Notes: generated from the letters alone by a model not told the origin. A stretch of 15,738 nt of DNA from an uncultured bacterium (GCA_903889015.1 CAISVS010000071.1:1-15738), one strand, 5' to 3'. Positions 6,424-15,126 are shown, counted from the stretch's first letter. Numbers and translations: made by a program.

Positions 6424-7494
6424 TCAGCCTCTCATCAACCTTTCAAACTCTGCTAAATCAACGGCAACTTCCCTTGCACTGTCATATGTCACCGTACCAC
6501 TTTGAACAAGTCCAACTAATGTGCGGTCCATAGTCTGCATACCTTGGTCCGAACCGGTCTGAATTACAGCATCCAACTGGTGAGCCTTGCCTTCACGAAT
6601 AATATTTCGAACTGCTGGGTTAGTAACTAAAACTTCAGCCGCCACAACACGTCCACCGCCAATAGCAGGAATCAAGCGCTGTGAACAAATCGCCATCAAA
6701 ATGTTCGACAACTGAGTACGAATTTGTGGCTGTTGATGTGGAGGGAAAACGTCGATAATACGGTCAATCGACTGCGAAGCGCTGTTAGTGTGCAATGTCG
6801 CAAACACCAAGTGACCCGTCTCGGCAATTGTAATCGCCGCACTAATCGTCTCAAGGTCACGCATCTCACCAATCAAGACAACATCAGGGTCTTGACGCAA
6901 GCTAGAACGCAATGCCGCGCTAAAGCTGTATGTATCATAGTGAACTTCACGTTGCACAACGGCTGACTTTTTGGATTTGTGAGTAAACTCAATTGGATCT
7001 TCGATTGTGATAATATGTTGAGCCCGCTCGGTGTTAATCTTGTCAACCAAAGCTGCCAATGTTGTTGATTTACCACTACCGGTTGGCCCAGTAATCAATA
7101 CCAAGCCGCGTGGATAATCGGCAAAGCCCATAACCACATTTGGCATACCAAGTTCAGTGACTGTCTTGATTTCGTTCGGAATTAAACGTAAAGCCGCTGC
7201 CAAATTTCCACGTTCATGATAGGCGTTAACACGAAAACGACCTAATGTACCAAAGGCAAAGCTAAAGTCAAATTCCTTGTCTTTTAATAATATCTGACGT
7301 TGATCTTGGTCCAAAATCGCAAAAATCAAAGCCTCAACTACCTGTTCGTCCAAAGTGTTATAGCCAATAATTGGTACCAATGACCCATCAATACGTAACA
7401 GTGGCGGCAAACCAACCTGAAGGTGTAAGTCCGATGCTTTTTTGCGGACTACTTCTTCCAATAATATTTCGATTCTTAATTCTTGGTTATTCAT
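6424..7494 (-). CDS. pilT: Pilus retraction ATPase PilT
   Basis: This 356-aa hexameric ATPase depolymerises pili and powers twitching. An N-terminal PAS-like domain (KKASDLHLQVGLPPLLRIDG) is followed by the RecA-like core: Walker A GPTGSGKS (136-143), Asp box around EDPIEF (165-170), Walker B DPDVVLIGEMRD (202-213) and His box HLVFATLHTN (228-237). The C-terminal AVRNIIREGK (294-303) matches the AIRNLIRE motif that marks PilT retraction motors rather than PilB-type extension motors. All ATPase residues are intact. The gene lies between pilB and pilC with a 14-bp gap to pilB; SD AGGGTGG sits 5-6 nt before ATG 7494. It ends in TGA, evidence for the standard bacterial code. Retractable pili are expected. 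Confidence 0.97.
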   Translation of the reverse strand: MNNQELRIEILLEEVVRKKASDLHLQVGLPPLLRIDGSLVPIIGYNTLDEQVVEALIFAILDQDQRQILLKDKEFDFSFAFGTLGRFRVNAYHERGNLAAALRLIPNEIKTVTELGMPNVVMGFADYPRGLVLITGPTGSGKSTTLAALVDKINTERAQHIITIEDPIEFTHKSKKSAVVQREVHYDTYSFSAALRSSLRQDPDVVLIGEMRDLETISAAITIAETGHLVFATLHTNSASQSIDRIIDVFPPHQQPQIRTQLSNILMAICSQRLIPAIGGGRVVAAEVLVTNPAVRNIIREGKAHQLDAVIQTGSDQGMQTMDRTLVGLVQSGTVTYDSAREVAVDLAEFERLMRG

Positions 7495-7508
7495 TTCATT
7501 CCACCCTT

Positions 7509-9272
7509 CTATACCGTATCTGATGTCACGCGATTTACTTCTTCAATAGTAGTTATCCCCTGCAAGGCTTTTAAATAACCATCCTGACGCATAGTTATCA
7601 TCCCCTGCTGCTGAGCTTTACGTTGTATCTCGGAACTGGTTGCCCTAGCTACAATCAAGTTTTGGATACTCTCGTTAACATCCATAACTTCATATATTCC
7701 AGCTCGACCACTGTAACCTCGTGGAGATTGTGGGCTATCAATTCCCTTAACTAAAGTATAAGCGCTTTGACCCGATAAGGGCAAGTCTTTATAGCCTAAA
7801 TCTTGAGAAACTCTGGCGACATCTTCGGCTGTCTTGGGTAAAATATGTCCAATTGTAGCAATAATATTTTGAGTTTCAATCGGATTTGACTGATATGTCG
7901 TATGTTTTTCAGCCACTCGACGAACCAAACGCTGACCAATAATCGTATTTACGGTGCTGGCAATTAAAAATGGTTCAATACCCATGTCTAGAAGCCGAGG
8001 TAAAACACCAGCAGCACTGTTGGTGTGTAGAGTACTAAAGACTAAGTGACCAGTCAAAGCCGCTTGAACAGCCAAATTTGCCGTTTCACTATCGCGAATC
8101 TCACCGACCATGATAACATCAGGGTCTTGACGCAAAATCGAACGCAAACCACTTGCAAATGTTAGACCAACATCACTGTTAACCTGAATTTGATTAACGC
8201 CACTCATTTTGTATTCAACTGGGTCTTCCAGAGTCACAATATTAACCGCTTCGTTCTTGATTTCTTTGATTAACGCGTAAAGACTGGTCGTTTTGCCACT
8301 TCCGGTTGGGCCAGACGTCAACACCATACCGTTGGGACGCTTAATCCCCTTACGGATTGCTCGTAACGCCCGTCCAGCATAGCCCATTTCTTCAATATCA
8401 AAAGTATTACCTGATTTATCTAGCAAACGAATCACGACTTGCTCACCCCAAATAACTGGACTGATTGCAATACGAAGGTCAACTTCTTTGCCAGCAATTT
8501 TAACCGTAAACTGACCATCTTGAGGCATACGGTGTTCATCAATCTTCAGATTGGACAAAATTTTTATGCGACTGACCAGCGCTGGTTCGATACTTTTTGG
8601 TAATTGCATGATTTCTCGCAACATACCGTCGACGCGACAACGAATTTTTAATGATCCTTCCAATGGTTCAATATGAACATCACTCGAACGAGTTTTTAGG
8701 GCGTACTCTAAAATAGTACTTAATGCCTTGCTGATTGGCGAATCTTGAACAATAGTTTTAACTTCTTTGTTAGAGTCTTGAATAGCCTCAACTTGACTGG
8801 CCTCAGCTGCCTCACCAACACTAGAAAGGTCGGTCTTGTATTGGTCCAGGACGTGACGTACGCCAGCTTCAGACGCCATAAAGACCTTCAGTGGACGTTC
8901 GATACGACTTGCTAAGTAATCGACTGCTTGAACGTTGTTAGCATCAATCATAGCTACAGCCAAGCGATTTTGAACCTCTGCCAGTGGAACAGCCATAAAT
9001 CGTTCAGCAATGTCTTCGGGTAACAATCCAAGGATACTTTGATCAATTAAACTGTTTGATAAATTGACATACGGCACTCCAGAAACCTGGGCAATCGCAT
9101 GGGTCAACAATTCATCATCGACAATATTTTTTTCAACCAACAAACCCAAGATTGGCTGATTTGTTTGGGCTGCTAAATCTTTGGCATCATTTAAAACACT
9201 TTCGGTAACTAAACCCTCGCCGATAAGAAGACTGACAAGCTTTCCTTGCATATCGCCAGTAAGTAATGCCAT
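7509..9272 (-). CDS. pilB: Pilus extension ATPase PilB
   Basis: This 587-aa ATPase drives pilin polymerisation. Residues about 1-145 form a T2SSE-N/MshEN-like domain with two Leu-rich repeats (GEGLVTESVL and EKNIVDDELL). The linker to about 175 is acidic. The core has SSDVHIEP (196-203), Walker A GPTGSGKT (321-328), EDPVEY (349-354), Walker B DPDVIMVGEIRD (383-394), and His box HLVFSTLHTN (409-418). The GRAGIYEVM segment near 522 is typical of GspE/PilB. Oddly, the region after QRLVRR (447-452), where most GspE/PilB proteins carry a zinc-binding four-Cys motif, has no Cys here. ATG 9272 is 9 nt after the 73-aa gene, with a weak SD AAGG. It belongs to the pilM-to-pilC operon. Whether the N-domain binds c-di-GMP cannot be told. 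Confidence 0.97.
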   Translation of the reverse strand: MALLTGDMQGKLVSLLIGEGLVTESVLNDAKDLAAQTNQPILGLLVEKNIVDDELLTHAIAQVSGVPYVNLSNSLIDQSILGLLPEDIAERFMAVPLAEVQNRLAVAMIDANNVQAVDYLASRIERPLKVFMASEAGVRHVLDQYKTDLSSVGEAAEASQVEAIQDSNKEVKTIVQDSPISKALSTILEYALKTRSSDVHIEPLEGSLKIRCRVDGMLREIMQLPKSIEPALVSRIKILSNLKIDEHRMPQDGQFTVKIAGKEVDLRIAISPVIWGEQVVIRLLDKSGNTFDIEEMGYAGRALRAIRKGIKRPNGMVLTSGPTGSGKTTSLYALIKEIKNEAVNIVTLEDPVEYKMSGVNQIQVNSDVGLTFASGLRSILRQDPDVIMVGEIRDSETANLAVQAALTGHLVFSTLHTNSAAGVLPRLLDMGIEPFLIASTVNTIIGQRLVRRVAEKHTTYQSNPIETQNIIATIGHILPKTAEDVARVSQDLGYKDLPLSGQSAYTLVKGIDSPQSPRGYSGRAGIYEVMDVNESIQNLIVARATSSEIQRKAQQQGMITMRQDGYLKALQGITTIEEVNRVTSDTV

Positions 9273-9281
9273 AATTTTGCC

Positions 9282-9503
9282 TTATTTAGTCCCGTTAATT
9301 GTAACCTGGACTGCTGGATTGATAGCGCTTGTATTAAAAATATCTGGGCTTGGCTGAATAATAGTCGGATCAATCAGATCGATCGTATAAACTTTAGCTG
9401 TACCAGTTGTAACATCTCCAAAAAAGGTCTTAGCAACAAAGAAAGCAATAATAACGCTAACTGAGGCGATAAGAATCAACATTGCTATATCAGTTTTTTT
9501 CAT
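9282..9503 (-). CDS. Small single-pass membrane protein in the PilP position
   Basis: This 73-aa protein has short basic MKKTD, one membrane helix (about 7-28) and an extracytoplasmic tail of about 45 residues rich in Thr, Ile and Pro with no Cys. ATG 9503 shares one base with the TAA of the PilO-like gene (TAATG), and SD AAGGTGG lies 7 nt upstream, so translation is coupled. It sits between pilO and pilB, roughly where pilP stands in diderm operons, but it has no lipobox and is far shorter than PilP. I do not recognise the family. A small accessory part of the PilMNO alignment complex is an inference from context only. Confidence 0.82.
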   Translation of the reverse strand: MKKTDIAMLILIASVSVIIAFFVAKTFFGDVTTGTAKVYTIDLIDPTIIQPSPDIFNTSAINPAVQVTINGTK

Positions 9504-10228
9504 TATTTTACCACCTTATACTTTAAATCAACCGAACGAACTGGCTCATAAAAGCCTCGCCCTTGTATTGTTAATGTATCTTGGCCTTGGATCTTGAGGT
9601 TAGTTATATCAATAGCTCGAATTGAGCTTTCAAATCGCAATAATACCGTACTCATAATCCTCTTGCGCTCGGCTGCCTGATCAGCTGCTGACAGATTTAA
9701 ATTAGGATCGACGTTGGCTTTAATTGATAACAAGAATGTAATTTGATTTTGGGAAACAGCTGAAGTTGAAATCTGAGCAGCACTATCAGCTGATAATGAT
9801 TCAACACCAGGTACTGGATAAACCAAGAATGTAATTACCTCAAGTCCAGAGATGCCAGCTAATAATTTGTCTTTTATCGACGCACCAAATGTTGCTGAGT
9901 TGACAGTTGATGGTAATGCATCCAAAATAACCTGAACTGCCTTGTCGGTTTCAACGGCGCGTGCGTTTAGCAAAGATTGATTTGTATCAAGCACACGAAC
10001 CTGCGACTCAAGCAACTTGATATTAGTGTTATTAGCCTTCAACGTTGTTACTGTCGTCGACTTCTCATGCAAGACTCGTTCGTTAAAAAACAATTTTTGT
10101 GTCAGAAAAATAGCTGCAACCAAAGCAAAACCAAACAAAACAGATACGCCAGCAACCCACAAAAACATCATCCGATTAGCCATGGCGATTTGCGTACGTT
10201 TGCGAATTGCGACTTCTTTGGACTGCAT
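9503..10228 (-). CDS. pilO: PilO-like alignment-complex protein
   Basis: This 241-aa bitopic protein has a basic cytosolic N-terminus (VAIRKRTQIAMANR), a membrane helix about 24-44, then a predicted coiled coil (about 50-100, LKANNTNIKLLESQVRVLDT) and a C-terminal alpha/beta domain. This is the layout of PilO, which pairs with PilN and links the cytoplasmic PilM ring to the membrane. Sequence identity to PilO is not obvious by eye; the call depends on topology and on the place right after the PilN-like gene. ATG 10228 is one base past the PilN stop, with SD AGGGGG about 8 nt upstream. It could also be described as a second PilN-like protein. Confidence 0.72.
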   Translation of the reverse strand: MQSKEVAIRKRTQIAMANRMMFLWVAGVSVLFGFALVAAIFLTQKLFFNERVLHEKSTTVTTLKANNTNIKLLESQVRVLDTNQSLLNARAVETDKAVQVILDALPSTVNSATFGASIKDKLLAGISGLEVITFLVYPVPGVESLSADSAAQISTSAVSQNQITFLLSIKANVDPNLNLSAADQAAERKRIMSTVLLRFESSIRAIDITNLKIQGQDTLTIQGRGFYEPVRSVDLKYKVVK

Positions 10229-10229
10229 A

Positions 10230-10967
10230 TTATTGACCCCCTGTTCCAGTTGTTACATCTTTGGCGGGTTCGACAAAAATACTTTTTGGAACTCCTAAAT
10301 ATGAATCGGTCGCATTGCCAATCGTTGGAATAGACACTGAAACACCTTGTGAAGCAGGTGAAAATAATTCTGGCGCATAAACAAAGCTAATAGTGAATCG
10401 CAACACCATAGCGCCTGATGTATCTTGTCCATAATTTGTGTTACTGGTACTCATATCAGTCGCCAAATTAACCTCTTGCTTTGTCTTGCTGGCATCGGTA
10501 AATTTAACTTTTGCACTTTCAATCGTCTTTTGAAACACTTCAAGTGCAGCATAGTTGCTGGCAGCCTGACCGTCAATCGTTATAATACCCGCATCGGCAT
10601 CAACAACCAAATTTGATACCTGAACGCTATTTGGTTCTGGTGGAATAATTGCTTCGACTACATTAAAAATGCGTGAATCAATTTTTTTGCTGGCGTTAAT
10701 AACAGAGATATTTTTTAATTGATTTTGAATAGTCAAAGTCTTAGATAAATCAGCTACTTTTGATAGCTGTGTCCCAAGTGTGTTAATCTCTTTATCGGCC
10801 TGATCGTTGCGGATAGATTGAAAAGTAAAAACATAAATCACCAAAAAAGCCACAACGGCAATTGACGACACGCCAATAATTATTGACCCAGTAATAACCT
10901 TTGCGCGAATATTTTGGGCACGCAACAATTCGCGTTTGACATCTGGTATAAGGTTAATTTCGATCAT
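10230..10967 (-). CDS. pilN: PilN-like alignment-complex protein
   Basis: This 245-aa bitopic protein opens with MIEINLIPD, the conserved INL(L/I)P motif by which the PilN cytosolic tail docks in a groove of PilM. A membrane helix spans about 25-48, followed by a coiled-coil stretch and an alpha/beta domain (LVVDADAGIITIDGQA near 119-134 fits the PilN core strand pattern). The C-terminal 40 residues are low in structure and rich in Ser, Thr and Gly. ATG 10967 overlaps the pilM TGA by 4 bp (ATGA), the classic coupling seen in pilMN pairs; SD AAAGGA lies about 9 nt upstream. Function: connects cytosolic PilM to the extracytoplasmic PilO-like partner. Confidence 0.88.
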   Translation of the reverse strand: MIEINLIPDVKRELLRAQNIRAKVITGSIIIGVSSIAVVAFLVIYVFTFQSIRNDQADKEINTLGTQLSKVADLSKTLTIQNQLKNISVINASKKIDSRIFNVVEAIIPPEPNSVQVSNLVVDADAGIITIDGQAASNYAALEVFQKTIESAKVKFTDASKTKQEVNLATDMSTSNTNYGQDTSGAMVLRFTISFVYAPELFSPASQGVSVSIPTIGNATDSYLGVPKSIFVEPAKDVTTGTGGQ

Positions 10968-12013
10968 TCGATATTATTCCTTTGGGCAAGACCAATTACA
11001 GTCGCAAATTCGCTGGCAATCGTGCTTAGTTGTTGCTGGTCGACCGGTGCCACATGAACACGTTGCCAAGGGTTAGCAACCGCTGATGCCACACCTGTCT
11101 TGGCAGTCAAATAATCACCAAATCGTGGAATAATCGCACCAAAACCAGACAGCAAAATACCGCCAACTGGGGTATTTGGATAACGCGTCTGGAAAAACTT
11201 AATTGATTTAATCAGCTCAGTCGCAAAATTGTCCAAAGTACTTTCAATCGAACGATAAACTTGGCCTTCCAGTCTGTCAGGCGCTAGGCCAAATTTCAAA
11301 ATAAACTGTCGAGCTTGGTCTTCTTGGACATTCAAATTTTGAACAGCCGATTTAATCAAAGTCCTCAGACCAGTCGGAATAGTACGCACCAGTCGCGGAC
11401 TGTCGCCAAAAGTAATTGCCAAATCAGTTGATCGTTCGCCAACATCAATAATCAGTCTGGCATCTTGAACGCCACTTGGTAATAACGAACGAATCATAGC
11501 AATTGGATCTGGTTCGGATGCGATTACATTAAAGCCCAAACCTTCGATAAACTCGAGTCTTTCCTCGGTGTAGGTGTTAGCCGTACTGCAAAGCAAAACT
11601 TCTTGCTGTTTTGGGTCATGTAATGACTGGCCCAACAATGCCCAATCGACCTTAGTTTCGTCAATTGCCATCGGTATATACTGATCAATTTGGTATTTGA
11701 TTGTGCTTTTCAATTCGGCTTCAGTCATAGTCGGCACATCAACAACAGTCGTAAAAGTCTTACCTGAAGGTAAACCAATGACAACATTTTTCTCTTTGAT
11801 GCCACTTTGGCCAACTGCCGTCATGATTACTTCGCCCAGACGACGTAAACCCTCGGCCGAATCATTACCTGTGATTTTTTCATCAACTGGCGCATAACCA
11901 TAGTGTTGCAAGGTCCAATTATCGGGACCTGACTTAGCAAGCTGTACTACTCGTACGGCGTTAGTCCCAATGTCTAGCGCAAAAAATTCGCCCAATCCCT
12001 TTAATAATGCCAT
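10964..12013 (-). CDS. pilM: Actin-like cytoplasmic pilus assembly protein PilM
   Basis: This 349-aa protein has the FtsA/actin fold signatures: phosphate-1 loop FFALDIGTNAVRVVQL (10-25), phosphate-2 loop LIIDVGERSTDLAI (187-200), and an adenosine-type motif GGILLSGFGAIIPRF (284-298). The region TIKYQIDQYIPMAID (104-118) matches the conserved PilM segment. PilM forms a cytosolic ring that binds the PilN tail and the pilus motors. The length is typical. It heads the assembly operon and is preceded by a good -10 box only 10 nt upstream of ATG 12013. AAAAGG lies between the box and the ATG and might serve as an SD, but would sit at or before the predicted start site. It ends in TGA overlapping pilN. 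Confidence 0.95.
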   Translation of the reverse strand: MALLKGLGEFFALDIGTNAVRVVQLAKSGPDNWTLQHYGYAPVDEKITGNDSAEGLRRLGEVIMTAVGQSGIKEKNVVIGLPSGKTFTTVVDVPTMTEAELKSTIKYQIDQYIPMAIDETKVDWALLGQSLHDPKQQEVLLCSTANTYTEERLEFIEGLGFNVIASEPDPIAMIRSLLPSGVQDARLIIDVGERSTDLAITFGDSPRLVRTIPTGLRTLIKSAVQNLNVQEDQARQFILKFGLAPDRLEGQVYRSIESTLDNFATELIKSIKFFQTRYPNTPVGGILLSGFGAIIPRFGDYLTAKTGVASAVANPWQRVHVAPVDQQQLSTIASEFATVIGLAQRNNIE

Positions 12014-12023
12014 ATTACCTTTT

Positions 12024-12053
12024 ATTATACAGAAGCATGAGCTTTAAAAGCAA
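12024..12053 (-). promoter_or_regulatory. Predicted pilM operon promoter
   Basis: The minus strand has TTGCTT (12053-12048), an 18-bp spacer and a perfect TATAAT (12029-12024), in the 52-bp gap after the 814-aa gene. The -10 ends 10 nt before the pilM ATG, so the leader would be about 3-4 nt. It would drive pilM through pilC. Confidence 0.55.
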
Positions 12054-12065
12054 GTCAAAAATATA

Positions 12066-14510
12066 TTAATTTCGTGGCGGTACATCAGTCGTACTGACAG
12101 TTTGAGCAACACCAACACCAATCGAACGCGATGCAGCCCACAAATACGTATCAGGACGGATATTAAAGACTTCTGCTGGGTCGCCACTTTTATCACCCGG
12201 CTCGGATCCGGCTGTTCGATACAAATACAAATGATCGGTCATGACTGGACCGTTGACTGTTAGTTTGCTATTACAATCATTAATAGTTTGACCGACTTTT
12301 TCGCAGGTATCAATACTGCCATTTTTCAAATTAGCGTCATATGCCACCAACCAAGCATCAACTTGCGTGGCACTGTTATTAATAACGATTCTGTTAGCAA
12401 TAATGATCAATTGTGGCAATTGTGAAATACTTTTATATGGCCCATTACTATACGTCTGACTGCCGTTAATCGTCACCGTACCTGTCGCCTTGATGATAAT
12501 TGATCTGCCAGCTGGCAATGTACTGGCATTTAATGACAGATTTCCAGCAACATCATATGTGTCGCTTGCCAAATTACTGGTCGTTACAGTAGAGCCTGGC
12601 GATAAACTATGGTTTGTACTGGGAAAACTAGCCGCAACATTAGGTAATGTTCTGCCGACAGAGTAACAACCAGGCAAAGCACAACTATTTGTAACGCCAG
12701 CATTTGCAAAACTAAGAATATTGCTTTTAGTTGCCAGCAAGCCAGCAGGAAGTCCGGTTTTTGGACTGTACGCCGATCCTGATGCAGTATTAATGATTGT
12801 TTGACCAGCAAAAATTCCGTATTCAGCCCAACTACCAAAGTAATTACCACTTTTAACCGATACTGTGGTTTGCGTAGACCCACCCACCGACAAATCACCA
12901 CCCAAAACTTGAGCTTTTGGTGCTTTGACAAGAATCAGACAACTATTGCCTAATGCTGTATTTAATCCCGAATGCATCCATTTACTACCAGCAGTCGAAG
13001 AACTATAATTTATTGGTTCACTTGAACTTGGAAATACAGATAATGCATAACATATCTTAGTACCCGCAAGTTCATCAGTTGAACCACCGTTATAATTCGA
13101 AAATGTCTTGCCGCTAGTACTAATAACATCAGTTCCACTATCCATAACCGTACAATCAGATACACCACCAATTGACGTGTAATAATCACACGGATTACTA
13201 TTGGACTCTTTATTGTCTTTGTTTATAGTAGTGTTCGGATTTACCTTTAGGCGAAGTACCTGCCATTTAGTATCTTTGCTTTTGGTATGAAGATAAGATT
13301 TGTATTCTTTTGAAGAACTACTGTCAAGTTTTGGCTTAACTGTAACTGTTGCGCCAGGTTCGACACGATAGGTTGATAAAGCATTAATATCTGGCGTCAG
13401 TTTGTAGTCATAACAAGGACCAACGGTCGTAGTCCATGTAGTAGGTCCAGCATAGTTAATATTCGGCTCATGATATTCTTTATAGCTACTATGTCTTTTA
13501 TTCCATACTTGATTGCAAACCCTATTTATACCCTTACCCGTACACTTATTCTCCCATCCGCCGACATATATTACTGTATAGTTATCAGAATAACCACTTA
13601 CATGTTTACCTGAATTATTATATGTTTCTGTTTCTGTATACTTAATAGTATATTTATCACCTGTCGTATGTGTTCTCGTAATATCCACCCCAGGCGGTAT
13701 TAACACTGGACTACGATATTTGCCGATAGTACCTTCCGAAGAAGTCACCTTAATGGGAACTAACGTAGGAGGAGTATAGGCACTAAAACCATGACTATTG
13801 TATGATTTAGCAGGATACGTCATTGGATATGTTGGTGGTATTGTCTGTTTGTCGGCAGGAATAACCGCTATTAATATCGGACGACAAGGATTGCCTGACG
13901 CACCAGAAATTCCTTGCATACTTCCAAATGGATTAGCACATTCCCAGTCCAGCATATAAACCACGTTTCCGCCAATAGAGAATTCTACGCTTTTATCGTT
14001 ACAACCGTATGTAGTATTGTTATAAAAAGCGTCGTCCTTTAAGGTATCACCTTGGTAATAACTGTTCCATTGACCACATGGACCTGTGTCCGAACTCCAG
14101 TCAATCTTACCACCGTTGGTTTCAAAGTTCGTTAAAGTCGTTAACAGATTTGCCCAGTCGCCATCTTTTACAGTCGTACTACTTCGAGGTGGATTACCTA
14201 ATATCGTATTATAGATAAATGCCGCCCCAATATGGTTCTGAGTACTTCCACTATTATATTTCTTCTTTAGATAACTAACAAAAGAGCCAACATCATTACC
14301 ACCCATATCATGCAAGCCAGTATCAATTACATGCCCATCGACACCATTACTTCCTCCTCCTGATGCACCATTAAAGTATCCGCAATAAACATCAACGCCA
14401 GCTTCACAGGCCGCTGCTGCCTTTGTAAAATATGGACTGAATGAAAACGCCATCATCAACATCATGCCAATAAGCATTTGTTTTGCTAATTTTTGACCAG
14501 TATTTGTCAT
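12066..14510 (-). CDS. Large Cys-rich secreted protein linked to the pilus locus (possible adhesin)
   Basis: This 814-aa protein has a signal peptide: QKLAKQ, then hydrophobic MLIGMMLMMAFSF (about 12-24) and a likely signal peptidase I site in KAAAAC. The mature part has 17 Cys and is rich in Ser, Thr, Gly, Asn and Tyr, with few Arg/Lys-rich helices, so it is probably a disulfide-bonded, beta-rich extracellular protein. Residues 30-215 and 530-814 look like separate folded regions, with a low-complexity middle. The C-terminal part (about 655-814; LPQLIIIANRIVI, then SGDPAEVFNIRPDTYLW, ending VPPRN) reads like a conserved module I associate with saccharibacterial pilus loci, but I cannot name it. 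ATG 14510 is 1 nt past the TPR gene, so they form one unit. A PilY1-like adhesin or tip role is inference. A lipobox at Cys35 is poor. Confidence 0.88.
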   Translation of the reverse strand: MTNTGQKLAKQMLIGMMLMMAFSFSPYFTKAAAACEAGVDVYCGYFNGASGGGSNGVDGHVIDTGLHDMGGNDVGSFVSYLKKKYNSGSTQNHIGAAFIYNTILGNPPRSSTTVKDGDWANLLTTLTNFETNGGKIDWSSDTGPCGQWNSYYQGDTLKDDAFYNNTTYGCNDKSVEFSIGGNVVYMLDWECANPFGSMQGISGASGNPCRPILIAVIPADKQTIPPTYPMTYPAKSYNSHGFSAYTPPTLVPIKVTSSEGTIGKYRSPVLIPPGVDITRTHTTGDKYTIKYTETETYNNSGKHVSGYSDNYTVIYVGGWENKCTGKGINRVCNQVWNKRHSSYKEYHEPNINYAGPTTWTTTVGPCYDYKLTPDINALSTYRVEPGATVTVKPKLDSSSSKEYKSYLHTKSKDTKWQVLRLKVNPNTTINKDNKESNSNPCDYYTSIGGVSDCTVMDSGTDVISTSGKTFSNYNGGSTDELAGTKICYALSVFPSSSEPINYSSSTAGSKWMHSGLNTALGNSCLILVKAPKAQVLGGDLSVGGSTQTTVSVKSGNYFGSWAEYGIFAGQTIINTASGSAYSPKTGLPAGLLATKSNILSFANAGVTNSCALPGCYSVGRTLPNVAASFPSTNHSLSPGSTVTTSNLASDTYDVAGNLSLNASTLPAGRSIIIKATGTVTINGSQTYSNGPYKSISQLPQLIIIANRIVINNSATQVDAWLVAYDANLKNGSIDTCEKVGQTINDCNSKLTVNGPVMTDHLYLYRTAGSEPGDKSGDPAEVFNIRPDTYLWAASRSIGVGVAQTVSTTDVPPRN

Positions 14511-14511
14511 A

Positions 14512-15087
14512 CTATTTAACTACGCCCCCAAGCGCCTCAATTTGGCTTTTATCATAATCTATTCGAGAGTCCTCAGGATCAATCGCCTTGGCTAAATCAA
14601 TAGCTTTTTGGTAGTATTCAATGGCTTTTTGGCTATCGCCTTTCGCATCGTAAATAGATCCAAAAAATTCGGCCACATCCGCACTATTGCCAATAGACTC
14701 AGCTTGCTGAGCAAATAATAAAGCTTGATCATAATTACCTTCATTATAATAAACAGAGGCCTTACCTAACAATAGTGTCCTTTTCTGCGCTGAATCAGTC
14801 GTATCGCTTATCGCCTTATCGTAGGCGGCCACTGCACCAACCGTATCACCACCATTTGCCTGTGCAGCAGCACTAACAACTGTTTGATTGATTACATCAT
14901 CAGTCTTAGCAGACTGAACCACTTGCTTATGGCTAGTAACATACAACCACACCCCACCACCAACGCTGGCAACTAAAATAACGACCAATGAAATAACTAG
15001 CCATTTTTTTGCAAAAAGTCGCTTTATCAAGCGGCGAAACTTTTTTAAGTGACGTTCTTTTTTAGGTTTATCACTTTTCTTGCCCAT
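14512..15087 (-). CDS. Membrane-anchored TPR protein
   Basis: This 191-aa protein has a very basic cytosolic head (residues 1-28, many Lys/Arg), one membrane helix (about 29-50), and an extracytoplasmic part with TPR-like repeats: about 105-135 (KASVYYNEGNYDQALLFAQQ) and 138-170 (GSIYDAKGDSQKAIEYYQKA), with a degenerate one near 70-98. TPRs hold protein partners. It is reminiscent of PilF/PilW-type TPR proteins in role, but those are outer-membrane lipoproteins, while this has a non-cleaved anchor, as expected without an outer membrane. It heads the transcription unit with the 814-aa secreted protein (1-nt gap), so it may help assemble or anchor that protein; this is inference. ATG 15087 has SD AAGGA 8-9 nt upstream. 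Confidence 0.85.
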   Translation of the reverse strand: MGKKSDKPKKERHLKKFRRLIKRLFAKKWLVISLVVILVASVGGGVWLYVTSHKQVVQSAKTDDVINQTVVSAAAQANGGDTVGAVAAYDKAISDTTDSAQKRTLLLGKASVYYNEGNYDQALLFAQQAESIGNSADVAEFFGSIYDAKGDSQKAIEYYQKAIDLAKAIDPEDSRIDYDKSQIEALGGVVK

Positions 15088-15117
15088 AAATATTATTCCT
15101 TATGCTTAACTTATTCA

Positions 15118-15126
15118 ATAATACCA
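15118..15126 (-). promoter_or_regulatory. Extended -10 promoter of the TPR gene
   Basis: The minus strand reads TGGTATTAT (TGn + TATTAT, one mismatch), 31 nt before ATG 15087. This gives a leader of about 25 nt that contains the AAGGA SD, so this unit is led, unlike ychF on the other side of the same 109-bp divergent spacer (15088-15196). Confidence 0.45.

Noticed and set aside
9977..10333. 118-aa plus-strand open frame across the pilO/pilN junction.
   Set aside because: Antisense shadow of two well-supported genes; odd composition and no SD.
12584..12931. 115-aa open frame on the minus strand inside the 814-aa gene.
   Set aside because: Shifted frame of a well-supported long gene; no SD, no recognisable motifs.
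14400..14440. Lipobox at Cys35 of the 814-aa protein.
   Set aside because: The residues before Cys are AAA with no Leu at -3; a signal peptidase I site is more likely.
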